Positions 27,764-36,622 of a stretch of DNA of 64,000 bases are shown here, piece by piece. The notes beneath the pieces were generated by a model, which did not search any database, had not been told where the DNA came from, and was given only the letters and a program-made list of their open reading frames with translations. The position numbers and the translations under genes were made by a program. Origin of the DNA: JBCCTX01 sp964468435 (GTDB taxonomy: Bacteria; Bacteroidota; Bacteroidia; J057); the NCBI GenBank assembly GCA_964468435.1, contig CAYXVE010000004.1, forward strand, positions 62,001-126,000, read 5' to 3'. Every line of letters starts with the position of its first letter. Positions within the stretch are counted from its first letter, which is position 1.

Positions 27764-27875
27764 GATGGACAACGGACGAAGGACGGCAGATCAATGTATT
27801 TCATCATGCATACTGAAACCTGACTGCTGAAATAATAGTACGACTCGTGATTCGTAGTCCGTGATCTAATAACCT
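27764..27875 (+). repeat. Heptanucleotide-periodic intergenic repeat
   Basis: Three adjoining tracts each show a 7-bp period. GGAC recurs at 27767, 27774 and 27781. CTGA recurs at 27813, 27820 and 27827. A CGTGATT-CGTAGTC-CGTGATC block occupies 27846-27866. The element directly follows the outer-membrane protein stop and precedes prfC. A weaker relative, also with 7-bp multiples, lies at 57485-57523. Function is unknown. Confidence 0.65.
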
Positions 27876-27943
27876 ATAGCATCTTCCCCCACTTATCTGT
27901 AAATTGCAGTTTTTAAATTCTCAGACAATTCAGGTATTACTGT

Positions 27944-29533
27944 ATGAAGCAGTTAGATGAAATAAGGAGAAGGAGAACCTTTGCGATTATCAGCCACCCG
28001 GATGCTGGAAAGACTACCTTAACTGAAAAGCTTTTACTTTTTGGGGGAGCGATCCAGGTCGCTGGTGCAGTAAAGTCCAATAAGATCAAAAAGCATGCAA
28101 CTTCTGATTTTATGGAGATAGAGCGCCAACGTGGGATATCCGTAGCAACTTCTGTCATGGGGTTTGAATACAAAAGCTTAAAGATCAATATTCTGGATAC
28201 ACCGGGGCACAAAGATTTTGCAGAAGATACTTACCGTACACTTACAGCTGTAGATAGCGTAATCGTAGTCATCGACGTAGCGAAGGGTGTAGAGCAACAG
28301 ACTGAAAGGCTGGTAGAGGTCTGCAGGATGCGATCTACTCCTGTGATTGTATTTATCAATAAACTGGATAGGGAAGGGAAAGATCCCTTCGAGTTGTTGG
28401 ATGAAGTTGAGCAGAAACTCAATCTGAAAGTGAGGCCCCTAAGCTGGCCCGTGGGTATGGGAAAGAGCTTCAAAGGCGTCTACAATTTGTATGAACACAA
28501 TCTGGTACTCTTCGAGGCACATCAAAAGCAATCCGAGAAAAATACCCTGCGTTTTAAAGATCTTTCTCATCCCGATCTGGCAAAGCATGTGGGAGAAAGT
28601 GCAGCAGAAGTACTACACGAAGAGGTGGAACTTATCGATGGAGTATATCCACTTTTCGAACCACAGACGTACCTCAAGGGTGAAATATCTCCTGTATTCT
28701 TCGGGAGTGCGATCAATAACTTTGGGGTAAAGGAAATGTTGGATTGCTTTGTGGAAATAGCACCGTACCCTCAACCTAGTAAAACCGAACAAAGGCTTAT
28801 CAAACCCAATGAAAAAGATTTTTCGGGTTTTGTATTTAAGATTCACGCCAATCTCGATCCCAATCACCGCAACAGGATAGCATTTTTACGGGTATGCTCG
28901 GGGAAATTTGAACGCAACAAACCTTACCATCACGTACGTCTGGACAAAAATCTAAAATTTTCTAATCCTACTTCATTTATGGCTCAAAAACAAAGCCTGA
29001 TAGATGATGCTTATCCAGGAGATGTGGTAGGATTGTATGATACGGGAAATTTCAAAATAGGAGATACACTTACAGAGGGAGAGAAAGTGCACTTCAACGG
29101 AATACCCAGCTTTTCCCCCGAGTTATTCAAATATGTGGAGAATGCAGATCCAATGAAGTACAAGCAACTTGCCAAGGGGCTGGAGCAATTAATGGATGAA
29201 GGTGTTGCACAACTGTTTACCAGTACATTTAATAATCGTAAGATTATAGGTACAGTTGGTGCACTTCAATTTGAAGTAATCCAGTACAGGCTCAAGCACG
29301 AGTACAACGCCACATGCCGGTATGAGTCTGTCAATCTGTATAAAGCCTGCTGGGTAAGCTGTGAAGATCAGGAAAAGCTCAAGGCTTTCAAAAAGCGCAA
29401 ATCGCGAAACATGGCTGTTGATAAATTTGAAAATGATGTATTTCTGGCTCAGACAGCCTGGGATCTGAATTCCACTCAGGATCTTTTTCCCGATATCAAA
29501 TTTCACTTCACCAGTGAAATGAAATCTCAGTAA
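27944..29533 (+). CDS. prfC: Peptide chain release factor 3
   Basis: Translational GTPase RF3, which removes RF1 or RF2 from the ribosome after peptide release. The 529-residue length fits. The G domain shows G1 ISHPDAGKTTLTEKLL, an effector loop with SDFMEIERQRGISVATSV, G3 DTPGH and G4 NKLD. RF3-specific segments include FINKLDREGKDPFELLDEVEQ and QLFTSTFNNRKIIGTVGALQFEV. It stands alone, convergent with a small membrane-protein gene only 10 bp away. Confidence 0.96.
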   Translation: MKQLDEIRRRRTFAIISHPDAGKTTLTEKLLLFGGAIQVAGAVKSNKIKKHATSDFMEIERQRGISVATSVMGFEYKSLKINILDTPGHKDFAEDTYRTLTAVDSVIVVIDVAKGVEQQTERLVEVCRMRSTPVIVFINKLDREGKDPFELLDEVEQKLNLKVRPLSWPVGMGKSFKGVYNLYEHNLVLFEAHQKQSEKNTLRFKDLSHPDLAKHVGESAAEVLHEEVELIDGVYPLFEPQTYLKGEISPVFFGSAINNFGVKEMLDCFVEIAPYPQPSKTEQRLIKPNEKDFSGFVFKIHANLDPNHRNRIAFLRVCSGKFERNKPYHHVRLDKNLKFSNPTSFMAQKQSLIDDAYPGDVVGLYDTGNFKIGDTLTEGEKVHFNGIPSFSPELFKYVENADPMKYKQLAKGLEQLMDEGVAQLFTSTFNNRKIIGTVGALQFEVIQYRLKHEYNATCRYESVNLYKACWVSCEDQEKLKAFKKRKSRNMAVDKFENDVFLAQTAWDLNSTQDLFPDIKFHFTSEMKSQ

Positions 29534-29543
29534 GGATCATACG

Positions 29544-29828
29544 CTACAATGCCCCAGAAGCATCTAGTACAATGGCGCCTGTAAAAATGAGGGCATAAAG
29601 TGAAAGAATGATAATGACCAAGATACCCATGAATCTGTAGTGAGATTTCAGGTTCAGGAATGCAAACTTCAGATCCCCCCTGTTTTTGCCTTCCAGGGCA
29701 ATTGGCGTAGCATGAGAAAATTTGTAAAGATACAGGACTAGAAAAAAATACACACCCGTAAATACCAGATAGATCCCGCCTAGCCAGGAAATGGGAAAAG
29801 AATAGACACCCTGGATAGCAGAATCCAT
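29544..29828 (-). CDS. Small membrane protein resembling the C-terminal half of DUF5362
   Basis: A 94-residue protein with two transmembrane segments (about 14-34 and 66-92) separated by a basic loop, YLYKFSHATPIALEGKNRGDLKFAFLNLKSHYRF. That loop and the second helix resemble the second half of DUF5362 proteins, which from memory are about 140 residues. The reading frame stays open for 18 codons upstream of the ATG (GRAIALGGTFM reads like membrane-protein sequence), then reaches a TAG with no usable start. The gene may therefore have lost its 5' part, or it may be a short natural form. Confidence 0.6.
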   Translation of the reverse strand: MDSAIQGVYSFPISWLGGIYLVFTGVYFFLVLYLYKFSHATPIALEGKNRGDLKFAFLNLKSHYRFMGILVIIILSLYALIFTGAIVLDASGAL

Positions 29829-29945
29829 GAAAGTTCCTCCTAGTGCTATAGCCCGACCCGTGAAATTTTCCGTTTTATCATGCTAATTCCGTGATAGTTT
29901 ATAATTAATTTACATTTCCCAGGAGAATATTCTACAGCTAATGTC

Positions 29946-29953
29946 TATTTTTG
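29946..29953 (+). promoter_or_regulatory. Putative -7 element of the phosphatase promoter
   Basis: TATTTTTG matches the Bacteroidota -7 consensus TAnnTTTG exactly and ends 20 bp before the ATG at 29974. No clear TTG is visible 19-20 bp upstream, so only the -7 half is supported. Confidence 0.45.
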
Positions 29954-29973
29954 TGCTTTAACTTTTAAACCTT

Positions 29974-31371
29974 ATGATGAAACACCATACGTTCTGGATA
30001 CTCAGCCTGATATTCATCCTAAACATGGGGATAGGATTGCTATATTCTCAGGTTACAGATCCATATCCTCCTGGACCCGTCCCTGACAGAATAATTTTAA
30101 CCTGGGAAGGCGATCCTGCTGTGAGCCAGTCTGTAACATGGCGCACCAATTCTTTGATCGATACTGCTTATGCAGAGATTGCATTAGCAGATCCATCTCC
30201 TGACTTTGTGCACGAAGCAAAAACATACATTGCAAAGACAACTACATTTCAGTCAGACAATAATCTCTCCAAATACCATACTGTCACATTCACAGATTTG
30301 CAACCTAATACCCTGTATGCATATCGCGTGGGAAGGAAAGATTACTGGAGTGAATGGTTTCAGTTCTGCACAGCATACGATATACAAGAGCCATATACTT
30401 TCATATATTTTGGAGATGCTCAAAACGACATAAAATCTCTATGGTCGCGTGCTATTAGAGAAGCATATTCTACGATGCCCAAGGTGGACTTTATGCTACA
30501 TGCAGGTGATCTGGTCAATAGATGTACCCGCGATGCAGAGTGGGGAGAATGGTTTTATGCAGGTGGATGGCTCTATGGGATGATCCCTAGTATAGCCACC
30601 CCAGGCAACCACGAATACTACCGGGACGAAAACGATGAGGCTATGCTTGCACCACATTGGCGCCCGACCTTTGCATTTCCCGATCACGGTCCCAAGGGAT
30701 ATGAAGAAGCAGCTTATGTAATTGATTACCAAGGCACTCGTTTTATTTCTTTTGATTCGAGAGCCGCCTTGAAAGGTCCGGAATTTATGGATGTTCAGGT
30801 TCAATGGTTGGATAGTGTATTGGCCAATAATCCCCATACCTGGACTGTGGTTACACTTCATCACCCACTTTATTCTTCCAAAGCTGGAAGGGATAATTCT
30901 GGGTTACGCGACAACCTCAAACCACTGTTTGATAAGTACAATGTGGATATTGTATTACAGGGGCATGACCATACCTACAGCAGGGGTCGAAATCTTCAGG
31001 TAGGTTCCCGTACAGTAGCATCCGAAGGGCCTGTGTACGTGGTATCTGTGAGTGGTCCCAAAATGTATGATCTGGGACTAGAAGAATGGGTAGATCGCGC
31101 TGCCAGTAATACTCAGTTGTTCCAACTCATTACGGTAAAGCCTGATACATTAATTTACAAATCTTACACTGTTACAGGGGAACTATACGATGCTTTTGAC
31201 CTTGTGAAAGTTTCTGATGCTCCCAATCAATTGATCGAGAGGATTCCAGAAGGCGTGGAAGAACGTCTGGAATTACCCAAAAGATATAAGGAAGGCGCTT
31301 CGGAAGATGCAATAAATGCCTATAACGAACGATTTAAGGCCTACAAAGCACGTAAGTCGCAGGATGAGTAG
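29974..31371 (+). CDS. Secreted purple acid phosphatase-like metallophosphoesterase
   Basis: A 465-residue protein with a signal peptide (about 1-25), an N-terminal fibronectin-like PAP domain (about 35-130, IILTWEGDPAVSQSVTWRT) and a calcineurin-type catalytic domain. Metal ligands are visible in YFGDAQN (D148), AGDLVN (D179), TPGNHEYY (N212/H213), VVTLHHPLYSS and GHDHTYSRG. It should hydrolyse phosphate esters outside the cytoplasm using a dinuclear metal centre. No T9SS sorting domain is present at the C-terminus. It converges on the amylase gene with two bases between the stops. Confidence 0.93.
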   Translation: MMKHHTFWILSLIFILNMGIGLLYSQVTDPYPPGPVPDRIILTWEGDPAVSQSVTWRTNSLIDTAYAEIALADPSPDFVHEAKTYIAKTTTFQSDNNLSKYHTVTFTDLQPNTLYAYRVGRKDYWSEWFQFCTAYDIQEPYTFIYFGDAQNDIKSLWSRAIREAYSTMPKVDFMLHAGDLVNRCTRDAEWGEWFYAGGWLYGMIPSIATPGNHEYYRDENDEAMLAPHWRPTFAFPDHGPKGYEEAAYVIDYQGTRFISFDSRAALKGPEFMDVQVQWLDSVLANNPHTWTVVTLHHPLYSSKAGRDNSGLRDNLKPLFDKYNVDIVLQGHDHTYSRGRNLQVGSRTVASEGPVYVVSVSGPKMYDLGLEEWVDRAASNTQLFQLITVKPDTLIYKSYTVTGELYDAFDLVKVSDAPNQLIERIPEGVEERLELPKRYKEGASEDAINAYNERFKAYKARKSQDE

Positions 31372-31373
31372 TT

Positions 31374-33080
31374 TTATTCCTGCATTTGAAATTCAAAAAC
31401 ATATACACTCCATGGTGCCATTTCTACAAACCTGTCTGATGTGAGCGTGAAGGAAAGTTCTGAACCCATCACATCAGACAGGGTGTAATGTTGAAATGGA
31501 TCCATGTTCATACACTCCCATGCATGGCCTGGGATAAATACTGGCGACCAGATAGTATTTTCTGAATCAAAGTTGATCATGATCAGAAACTGCTGTTCCG
31601 CTGTATGCCTGAGAAATGCATATATCTTATGCTGTACTAGGGTATCATCTGATGGCATTGGAGGTAATTCATAAAACGAACCTTCGCGAATACAGTGGTT
31701 GTCTCTACTGAAATGAAGAATCTTTTGGTAAAAGCTACGCAGATTTTTTTGCTCCTCGCTGAGCTGTCCACCATCGAATAAACCGTTGTTCATCCATTTT
31801 TGATGTTCAGGAACATGCCAGTAGTCAAAAATGGTGGTTCTGCCATCATCGCCGGAGAAACCAGTTGCTCCGCTGGCAGGTTCTCCTACTTCTTGACCAA
31901 AATATATCATGACCGGGCCAGGTCCGAGCAGGCATGAAGCTACCATACCCGGAACAGCAGCCCATGGATTACCCGCAAAGTGCGGAGAGGCTAGACGCTG
32001 TTCATCGTGATTTTCCAGAAATCGCAGCATATGCTGCTCCAAACCCTCAGACTGCCCAAGAGCATGTTTCATATTTTGCGTGGTATCCTCTCCTCGTATC
32101 AACTTGCGTACACAATCATATACACCGACTTTGTCATACAAGTAGTCAAACCCTCCCGCCTGTATCAGGGGCTGGTATAAGGTCGGATCATATAGCTCGC
32201 CGACGAAGATGATAGAAGGGTATTTTGCCTTGACCTTGGGGATGACCCACTGCCAGAATTCTAATGGGACCATATGAATCATATCGCATCTGAATCCATC
32301 TATGCCCTTATAGGCCCAGAAAAGCAGTATCTCATACATCTTTTTCCAGGTATCGGGTACTGGATCAAAATATTTTTTTCCACCTCCTGCGTAGTTTACT
32401 CCATAGTTAAGCTTTATGGCTTCAAACCAGTCATGATAAGATGGAGCAGGGTGAAAAACATCATTGCCTGTAACTTTGGCAGGAATCTCAACATAATATC
32501 TTTCTACAAAAGGATGTTCATCACCATAAGGTTTGTGTTCATAAGGTGCTACAAATACCTGCCCGGGGAGATAGTAGAAGTTGTTCTGAGGATCAAATGG
32601 CTTTTCGTTGTCGTCTTCAGCTCCCAGATCTGGAATATGAGAGGGTTTGGCATCTGAACGATATTCCCTGGCCACATGGTTGGGCACAAAGTCAATCAGT
32701 ACCTTCATCCCATGAGCCTGTGTTCGTCCTATAAGGGCCTGAAACTCTGTCATGCGTAACAAGACGTCATCTGCTAGTTCTGTACTAACATCATAGTAAT
32801 CCCTGATCGCATACGGCGATCCTGCAATCCCTTTGACAACCTCCGGACTATTGGGCTGGATACCGTAGGTCTTGAAATTTGAGAGCGTTGCCTGCTCGAT
32901 CACTCCTGTATACCAAATGTGTGTTACGCCCATCTTCCGGATTGATCGGAGGGCATTATCGTTGATATCACTAAACTTACCCGAACCGTTTTCCTGAAGA
33001 GAACCATGTGGCTTACACGCTGTATTTTTATTGCCAAATAGCCGTACAAAAAGTTGATAGATGACGTGTTTGTGGTTCAT
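31374..33080 (-). CDS. GH13 alpha-amylase family protein
   Basis: A 568-residue glycoside hydrolase of the GH13 TIM-barrel family without signal peptide, so probably cytoplasmic. Conserved regions are VLIDFVPNHV (region I), DGFRCDMIH with nucleophile D266 (region II), FVGELYD with acid/base E295 (region III) and FLENHDEQR with D359 (region IV). A beta-sandwich C-terminal domain follows. It acts on alpha-1,4-glucans or related oligosaccharides; the exact substrate cannot be told. A 187-bp gap separates it from the divergent DUF547 gene. Confidence 0.93.
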   Translation of the reverse strand: MNHKHVIYQLFVRLFGNKNTACKPHGSLQENGSGKFSDINDNALRSIRKMGVTHIWYTGVIEQATLSNFKTYGIQPNSPEVVKGIAGSPYAIRDYYDVSTELADDVLLRMTEFQALIGRTQAHGMKVLIDFVPNHVAREYRSDAKPSHIPDLGAEDDNEKPFDPQNNFYYLPGQVFVAPYEHKPYGDEHPFVERYYVEIPAKVTGNDVFHPAPSYHDWFEAIKLNYGVNYAGGGKKYFDPVPDTWKKMYEILLFWAYKGIDGFRCDMIHMVPLEFWQWVIPKVKAKYPSIIFVGELYDPTLYQPLIQAGGFDYLYDKVGVYDCVRKLIRGEDTTQNMKHALGQSEGLEQHMLRFLENHDEQRLASPHFAGNPWAAVPGMVASCLLGPGPVMIYFGQEVGEPASGATGFSGDDGRTTIFDYWHVPEHQKWMNNGLFDGGQLSEEQKNLRSFYQKILHFSRDNHCIREGSFYELPPMPSDDTLVQHKIYAFLRHTAEQQFLIMINFDSENTIWSPVFIPGHAWECMNMDPFQHYTLSDVMGSELSFTLTSDRFVEMAPWSVYVFEFQMQE

Positions 33081-33267
33081 AGATTTGTTTTGGTAAACTT
33101 ACACAATGTTTGACGATTACATTTTAACAAACTGTTAATTACACGATTTACCATAGATCAAAAAAGAGAAATATCCACAGAATTTTATTGTCAGCTGTAA
33201 GACAGCAGATGCAATGGTTTCAAACGATTTGTTGGCGTATTCGTAATTTCTCACAAAACTTCATCAA

Positions 33268-34023
33268 ATGAATGTATATCTTATTCTGTTAGCTTTCTGG
33301 TTTATTTCTCTCCCAGGTCAATCTGATCTGAAGGTAGATGATTCTAGACAAGTATATCTTCTCGAGGATCATACGGGTCCCCTTTCTCACCAAATCTGGG
33401 ATACACTGTTGAATAAATACGTAAGTTCTTCAGGTAGCGTGGATTATCAGGGATTCAAGCGAGAACTTCCCAAACTCAGTGGGTACCTGGATTTGTTGTC
33501 CACCAATCCCCCTAAAAAGGACTGGTCGCGCGCGGAACAGTTGGCATACTGGATAAATGCATATAATGCATTTACCATCAAGTTGATCCTGGATCATTAT
33601 CCGCTGGAAAGCATCATGGATCTTCAGGATCCCTGGGACACGCCATTCATTATGATAGGCAGTAAAAAATATACGCTTAATCAGATAGAACATGATGTGA
33701 TCCGCAAGCAGTTTGAGGAGCCCAGAATTCATTTTGCTGTGAATTGTGCATCACAGTCATGTCCAGAATTGATCAACCACGCATATACTGCCTCTAAACT
33801 GGACACTCAGCTTGAAAGGCAGACTCGCGCTTATATCAATAATCCCAAACACAATGAGATATCGACGGGTCATGTCAAGATATCGTCCTTATTTGATTGG
33901 TACAGGGAGGACTTCACCCATTCTGGTACAGTAATTGATTTTCTTAACATGTACACAGACAAGTCAATTTCTGCTGATGCTAAGATAAGCTACAAAGAAT
34001 ACGATTGGAGTCTGAACGATTAG
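33268..34023 (+). CDS. Secreted DUF547 protein
   Basis: A 251-residue protein with a short signal peptide (about 1-17). The DUF547 domain spans roughly residues 45-225, with the characteristic AYWINAYNAFTIKLILDHYPLESI, IGSKKYTLNQIEHDVIRKQFEEPRIHFAVNCAS, SCPEL and FLNMY segments. The family has a papain-like fold and no established reaction in bacteria. It ends just before a strong terminator, so it is likely monocistronic. Confidence 0.9.
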   Translation: MNVYLILLAFWFISLPGQSDLKVDDSRQVYLLEDHTGPLSHQIWDTLLNKYVSSSGSVDYQGFKRELPKLSGYLDLLSTNPPKKDWSRAEQLAYWINAYNAFTIKLILDHYPLESIMDLQDPWDTPFIMIGSKKYTLNQIEHDVIRKQFEEPRIHFAVNCASQSCPELINHAYTASKLDTQLERQTRAYINNPKHNEISTGHVKISSLFDWYREDFTHSGTVIDFLNMYTDKSISADAKISYKEYDWSLND

Positions 34024-34055
34024 CATTCAGGCTTCTTTGTCAAGGCTAACGATCT

Positions 34056-34103
34056 CAGCCGCCCTGGAAATCGGTATAACCTGTTCCGGGGCGGCTGCTT
34101 TTT
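34056..34103 (+). terminator. Rho-independent terminator after the DUF547 gene
   Basis: A 14-bp stem with one G-U wobble is formed by CAGCCGCCCTGGAA (34056-34069) and TTCCGGGGCGGCTG (34084-34097), with a 14-nt loop and a CTTTTT tract ending at 34103. It begins 32 bp past the DUF547 stop. The minus-strand side lacks a T-run, so it acts in the plus direction only. Confidence 0.88.
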
Positions 34104-34157
34104 CATGCGGGTAGATGAAGTTATTGAGAACTGTTGAAATATAAGTAAAAGCTTATT

Positions 34158-34745
34158 TCATGCTTCTGTTGCTGCGAACTCGATAGGTATCATGACCTTT
34201 TCCCAACTAAATACAATTTTTTTGGCGGATTCATCCAGATCAAAACGAAGACGTTCTGCTACCGCATCTAATGCGAGCGGTTCTACTTCGATGCGTAATG
34301 CATCCAAAGTTTCATTGTAGTTGTAAGCTCCCCACTGATCCCATTCTTTGTTGAATATGAATGTCCATGGACCATCTTTTCTCGGAATGGAAAATAATGC
34401 GTATTTACCAGCCGGCAGCCTTTCTCCTTCCAGCAGTACATCTTCACTGAATTCTATCGTGGTTGCAGCATTGGCACCTGTGCGCCACACCTGATTATAG
34501 GGCTCGAGGTCTCCCCATATGACTCTACCTTTGACTCCAGGTGAACTATAATTGATTTCTACGGTAACTCCATCCAGTACACCAGTGATTTTTCTGAGAG
34601 GACTTGGAAGATCCTGAGCTGCTTCGAGTGTATCGGTGCTTGCAGATTCCATTGTACTTGTATTTTTCGTTTCTTGTCTCCCCTGTTGACAGGATGATAT
34701 GAGCATTCCCATCAGGCAGAAGATAACTAAGACCAGATATTTCAT
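34158..34745 (-). CDS. DUF2911 lipoprotein
   Basis: A 195-residue protein with a lipobox (LISSC, Cys 19), so it should be lipid-anchored in the envelope. The DUF2911 domain is clear: VEINYSSPGVKGRVIWGDLEPYNQVWRTGANAATTIEFSEDV, then LPAGKYALFSIPR and WTFIFNKEWDQWGAYNYNETLDALRI. The family is widespread in Bacteroidota and has no assigned function. A CAAATGTA at 34777-34784 is an exact minus-strand TAnnTTTG -7 match, 32 bp upstream of the start. Confidence 0.92.
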   Translation of the reverse strand: MKYLVLVIFCLMGMLISSCQQGRQETKNTSTMESASTDTLEAAQDLPSPLRKITGVLDGVTVEINYSSPGVKGRVIWGDLEPYNQVWRTGANAATTIEFSEDVLLEGERLPAGKYALFSIPRKDGPWTFIFNKEWDQWGAYNYNETLDALRIEVEPLALDAVAERLRFDLDESAKKIVFSWEKVMIPIEFAATEA

Positions 34746-34879
34746 ACTGAAAAGAGTTTCATTTTATTAAGTAAAGCAAATGTAGGCATTTTTTAATATC
34801 GATTCGACTGTCAAGTTGACGACTAAAAAATTATTAACCATAATATAACTTGTATTAATGATATAATATTGAGCTTACA

Positions 34880-35875
34880 ATGAAAATAATCAATTTGCTG
34901 TTATTGATTTTTCTGATAACATCCTCATTTCAATTGTGGAGTCAGAATTGTTGTTCGGGAGGTGTACCTATGGCCGGGAATTTGGGGTTGCCTGCAGGAG
35001 AAAGTGGCTCTTGGCAAATGTCGTTTAATTATGATTTGAATTTGTTACGTACGCTGAAAGAGGGAACCCGGACTCTGGAACTGACAACGATAGACCGGCT
35101 TCGTACTACACAGTCAGCCTTGCTGTCTATCGGATACAATTTTACACCCAGAATTTCGCTTGAATCATTTATCTCATACGTCAGACAGGAACGTACCATC
35201 TCCAACAATCAATTGGATACTAGAGAGTTTACCTATGCCCAAGGCTTGGGAGATGCCGCATTGCTGGTAAAATACCGGCTTACTGCTCCCGCCAACACAG
35301 AACATATGTGGCAAATTGGTGCAGGAGTTAAATTCCCAACAGGTCCTTCTGACCAACGCAGATCTGATGGGATAGCTCTGAGTATGGATCTGCAGCCTGG
35401 AAGTGGTTCCTGGGATGGTTTATTCTGGACTAGGTATATTCACCACATAAGTTTCAGGCCTTCTATGACATTTACAGCAAATGCAGCCTTTAGCCTCAGA
35501 GGAACCAATCCCAGTTACCTGGAAACACAGACTTTTCAGATTGGTAATGATTTACAGGTCTTGGCCGGTATTGCTGATCGTTTTCAGATCAAAGGGCTAA
35601 TCATAGATCCCTCTATCTCTTTACGCTTCCGTATTGCCGAACGAGATCTCAACAATGGAGAGGAACTGACAAATACAGGAGGGGTATGGATATTCTGGGT
35701 CCCAGGGTTTTCTTTTTCAATTACTCCCCAAATTTCCTGGCAGAGCACGATAGATATTCCTTTATATACAGATATCAAAGGAACTCAACTTACTCCTTCA
35801 TTTAGGTTGAATACGGGGTTCTTCTTTCAGATTAATCCCACAGGCAAGGAAGAGAAGTTGAACATGTTCGAATAG
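34880..35875 (+). CDS. Putative outer-membrane beta-barrel protein
   Basis: A 331-residue protein with signal peptide (about 1-21, ending SFQLWSQ), followed by NCCSGGVPMAGNLGLP, a Cys-Cys motif after the predicted cleavage site. The body is rich in alternating strands: FNYDLNLLRTL, ALLSIGYNFTPRISLESFISY, WQIGAGVKFPTG and FSFSITPQISWQSTIDIPLY. This fits a transporter-like outer-membrane barrel. The function is unknown. It starts 134 bp from the divergent DUF2911 gene. Confidence 0.75.
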   Translation: MKIINLLLLIFLITSSFQLWSQNCCSGGVPMAGNLGLPAGESGSWQMSFNYDLNLLRTLKEGTRTLELTTIDRLRTTQSALLSIGYNFTPRISLESFISYVRQERTISNNQLDTREFTYAQGLGDAALLVKYRLTAPANTEHMWQIGAGVKFPTGPSDQRRSDGIALSMDLQPGSGSWDGLFWTRYIHHISFRPSMTFTANAAFSLRGTNPSYLETQTFQIGNDLQVLAGIADRFQIKGLIIDPSISLRFRIAERDLNNGEELTNTGGVWIFWVPGFSFSITPQISWQSTIDIPLYTDIKGTQLTPSFRLNTGFFFQINPTGKEEKLNMFE

Positions 35876-36024
35876 CAATACCGGTTTCCTACTCCTTTAC
35901 AAGAATACCTTACATGGATGCGGTATAATTTTTGTTGGTAAACCTTCATATCACAGCGGTACACTCCGTATAATGAGTATTTGCTTTTCTATTGTACAGG
36001 TACATGAATAATATTAATTTACTC

Positions 36025-36032
36025 TATATTTG
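36025..36032 (+). promoter_or_regulatory. Putative -7 promoter element
   Basis: TATATTTG is an exact match to TAnnTTTG, 70 bp upstream of the ATG at 36103. The nearest TTG (35992-35994) is 30 bp away, too far for a good -33 box, so support is partial. Confidence 0.35.
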
Positions 36033-36102
36033 TAAATGTCCATGGTAGTCAGTTTACCTAAAGTGTTACCCCCGTACAATTATTTATGCAATATTTTATC
36101 GT

Positions 36103-36465
36103 ATGAGTCCATTACCAGCTATCATAATCATTTTATCAGGCGTAATTTTTACCTCTTTTACCATACCAGATCCCTCAGCAGCTTACATGGATCAACCCGA
36201 TTATTGTAAATTAAAAGGATCGGTTTATATTGAAGAGGTAGCTAATTTTGCAGATTACCGCGTCTTTGTAGAAGATGTGGAAGCTTTTGCTCAAATGAAC
36301 ATCTTTAAAGAAGAGGCCGAAACATTCGCTACAGAACCCGGTTTTTGGTATTTTACAGATGTAAGAGGTTTTGCGGACTTCACAATATATATAGAAGATA
36401 TAAAGGGTTTTGCCGATTTTACCATTGCATATACAGCATATCGTTCATCTGCTGGCTGTAATTGA
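36103..36465 (+). CDS. Small secreted repeat protein resembling DUF6150
   Basis: A 120-residue protein with an N-terminal hydrophobic signal (about 1-27). The mature part is five degenerate units of about 12-16 residues, each an acidic strand followed by an aromatic-Ala/Thr-aromatic turn: YIEEVANFADYRVF, VEDVEAFAQMNIF, KEEAETFATEPGFWYF, TDVRGFADFTIY, IEDIKGFADFTIAY. This pattern is like the DUF6150 beta-repeat family. A small extracytoplasmic beta solenoid is likely. No partner is evident. Confidence 0.75.
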   Translation: MSPLPAIIIILSGVIFTSFTIPDPSAAYMDQPDYCKLKGSVYIEEVANFADYRVFVEDVEAFAQMNIFKEEAETFATEPGFWYFTDVRGFADFTIYIEDIKGFADFTIAYTAYRSSAGCN

Positions 36466-36622
36466 TCTTCATCTGAACATGCCAGAATTGCCAGATAACA
36501 GATTTTACAGCATATGTAATTATATCATATGAAGGAAATCTTTACCTTAATTTACTGAATGAAATGACCCATACACGGGAATTCAGACTTAATCATTAGC
36601 CTGCACATTCCTAAAAATTGTT

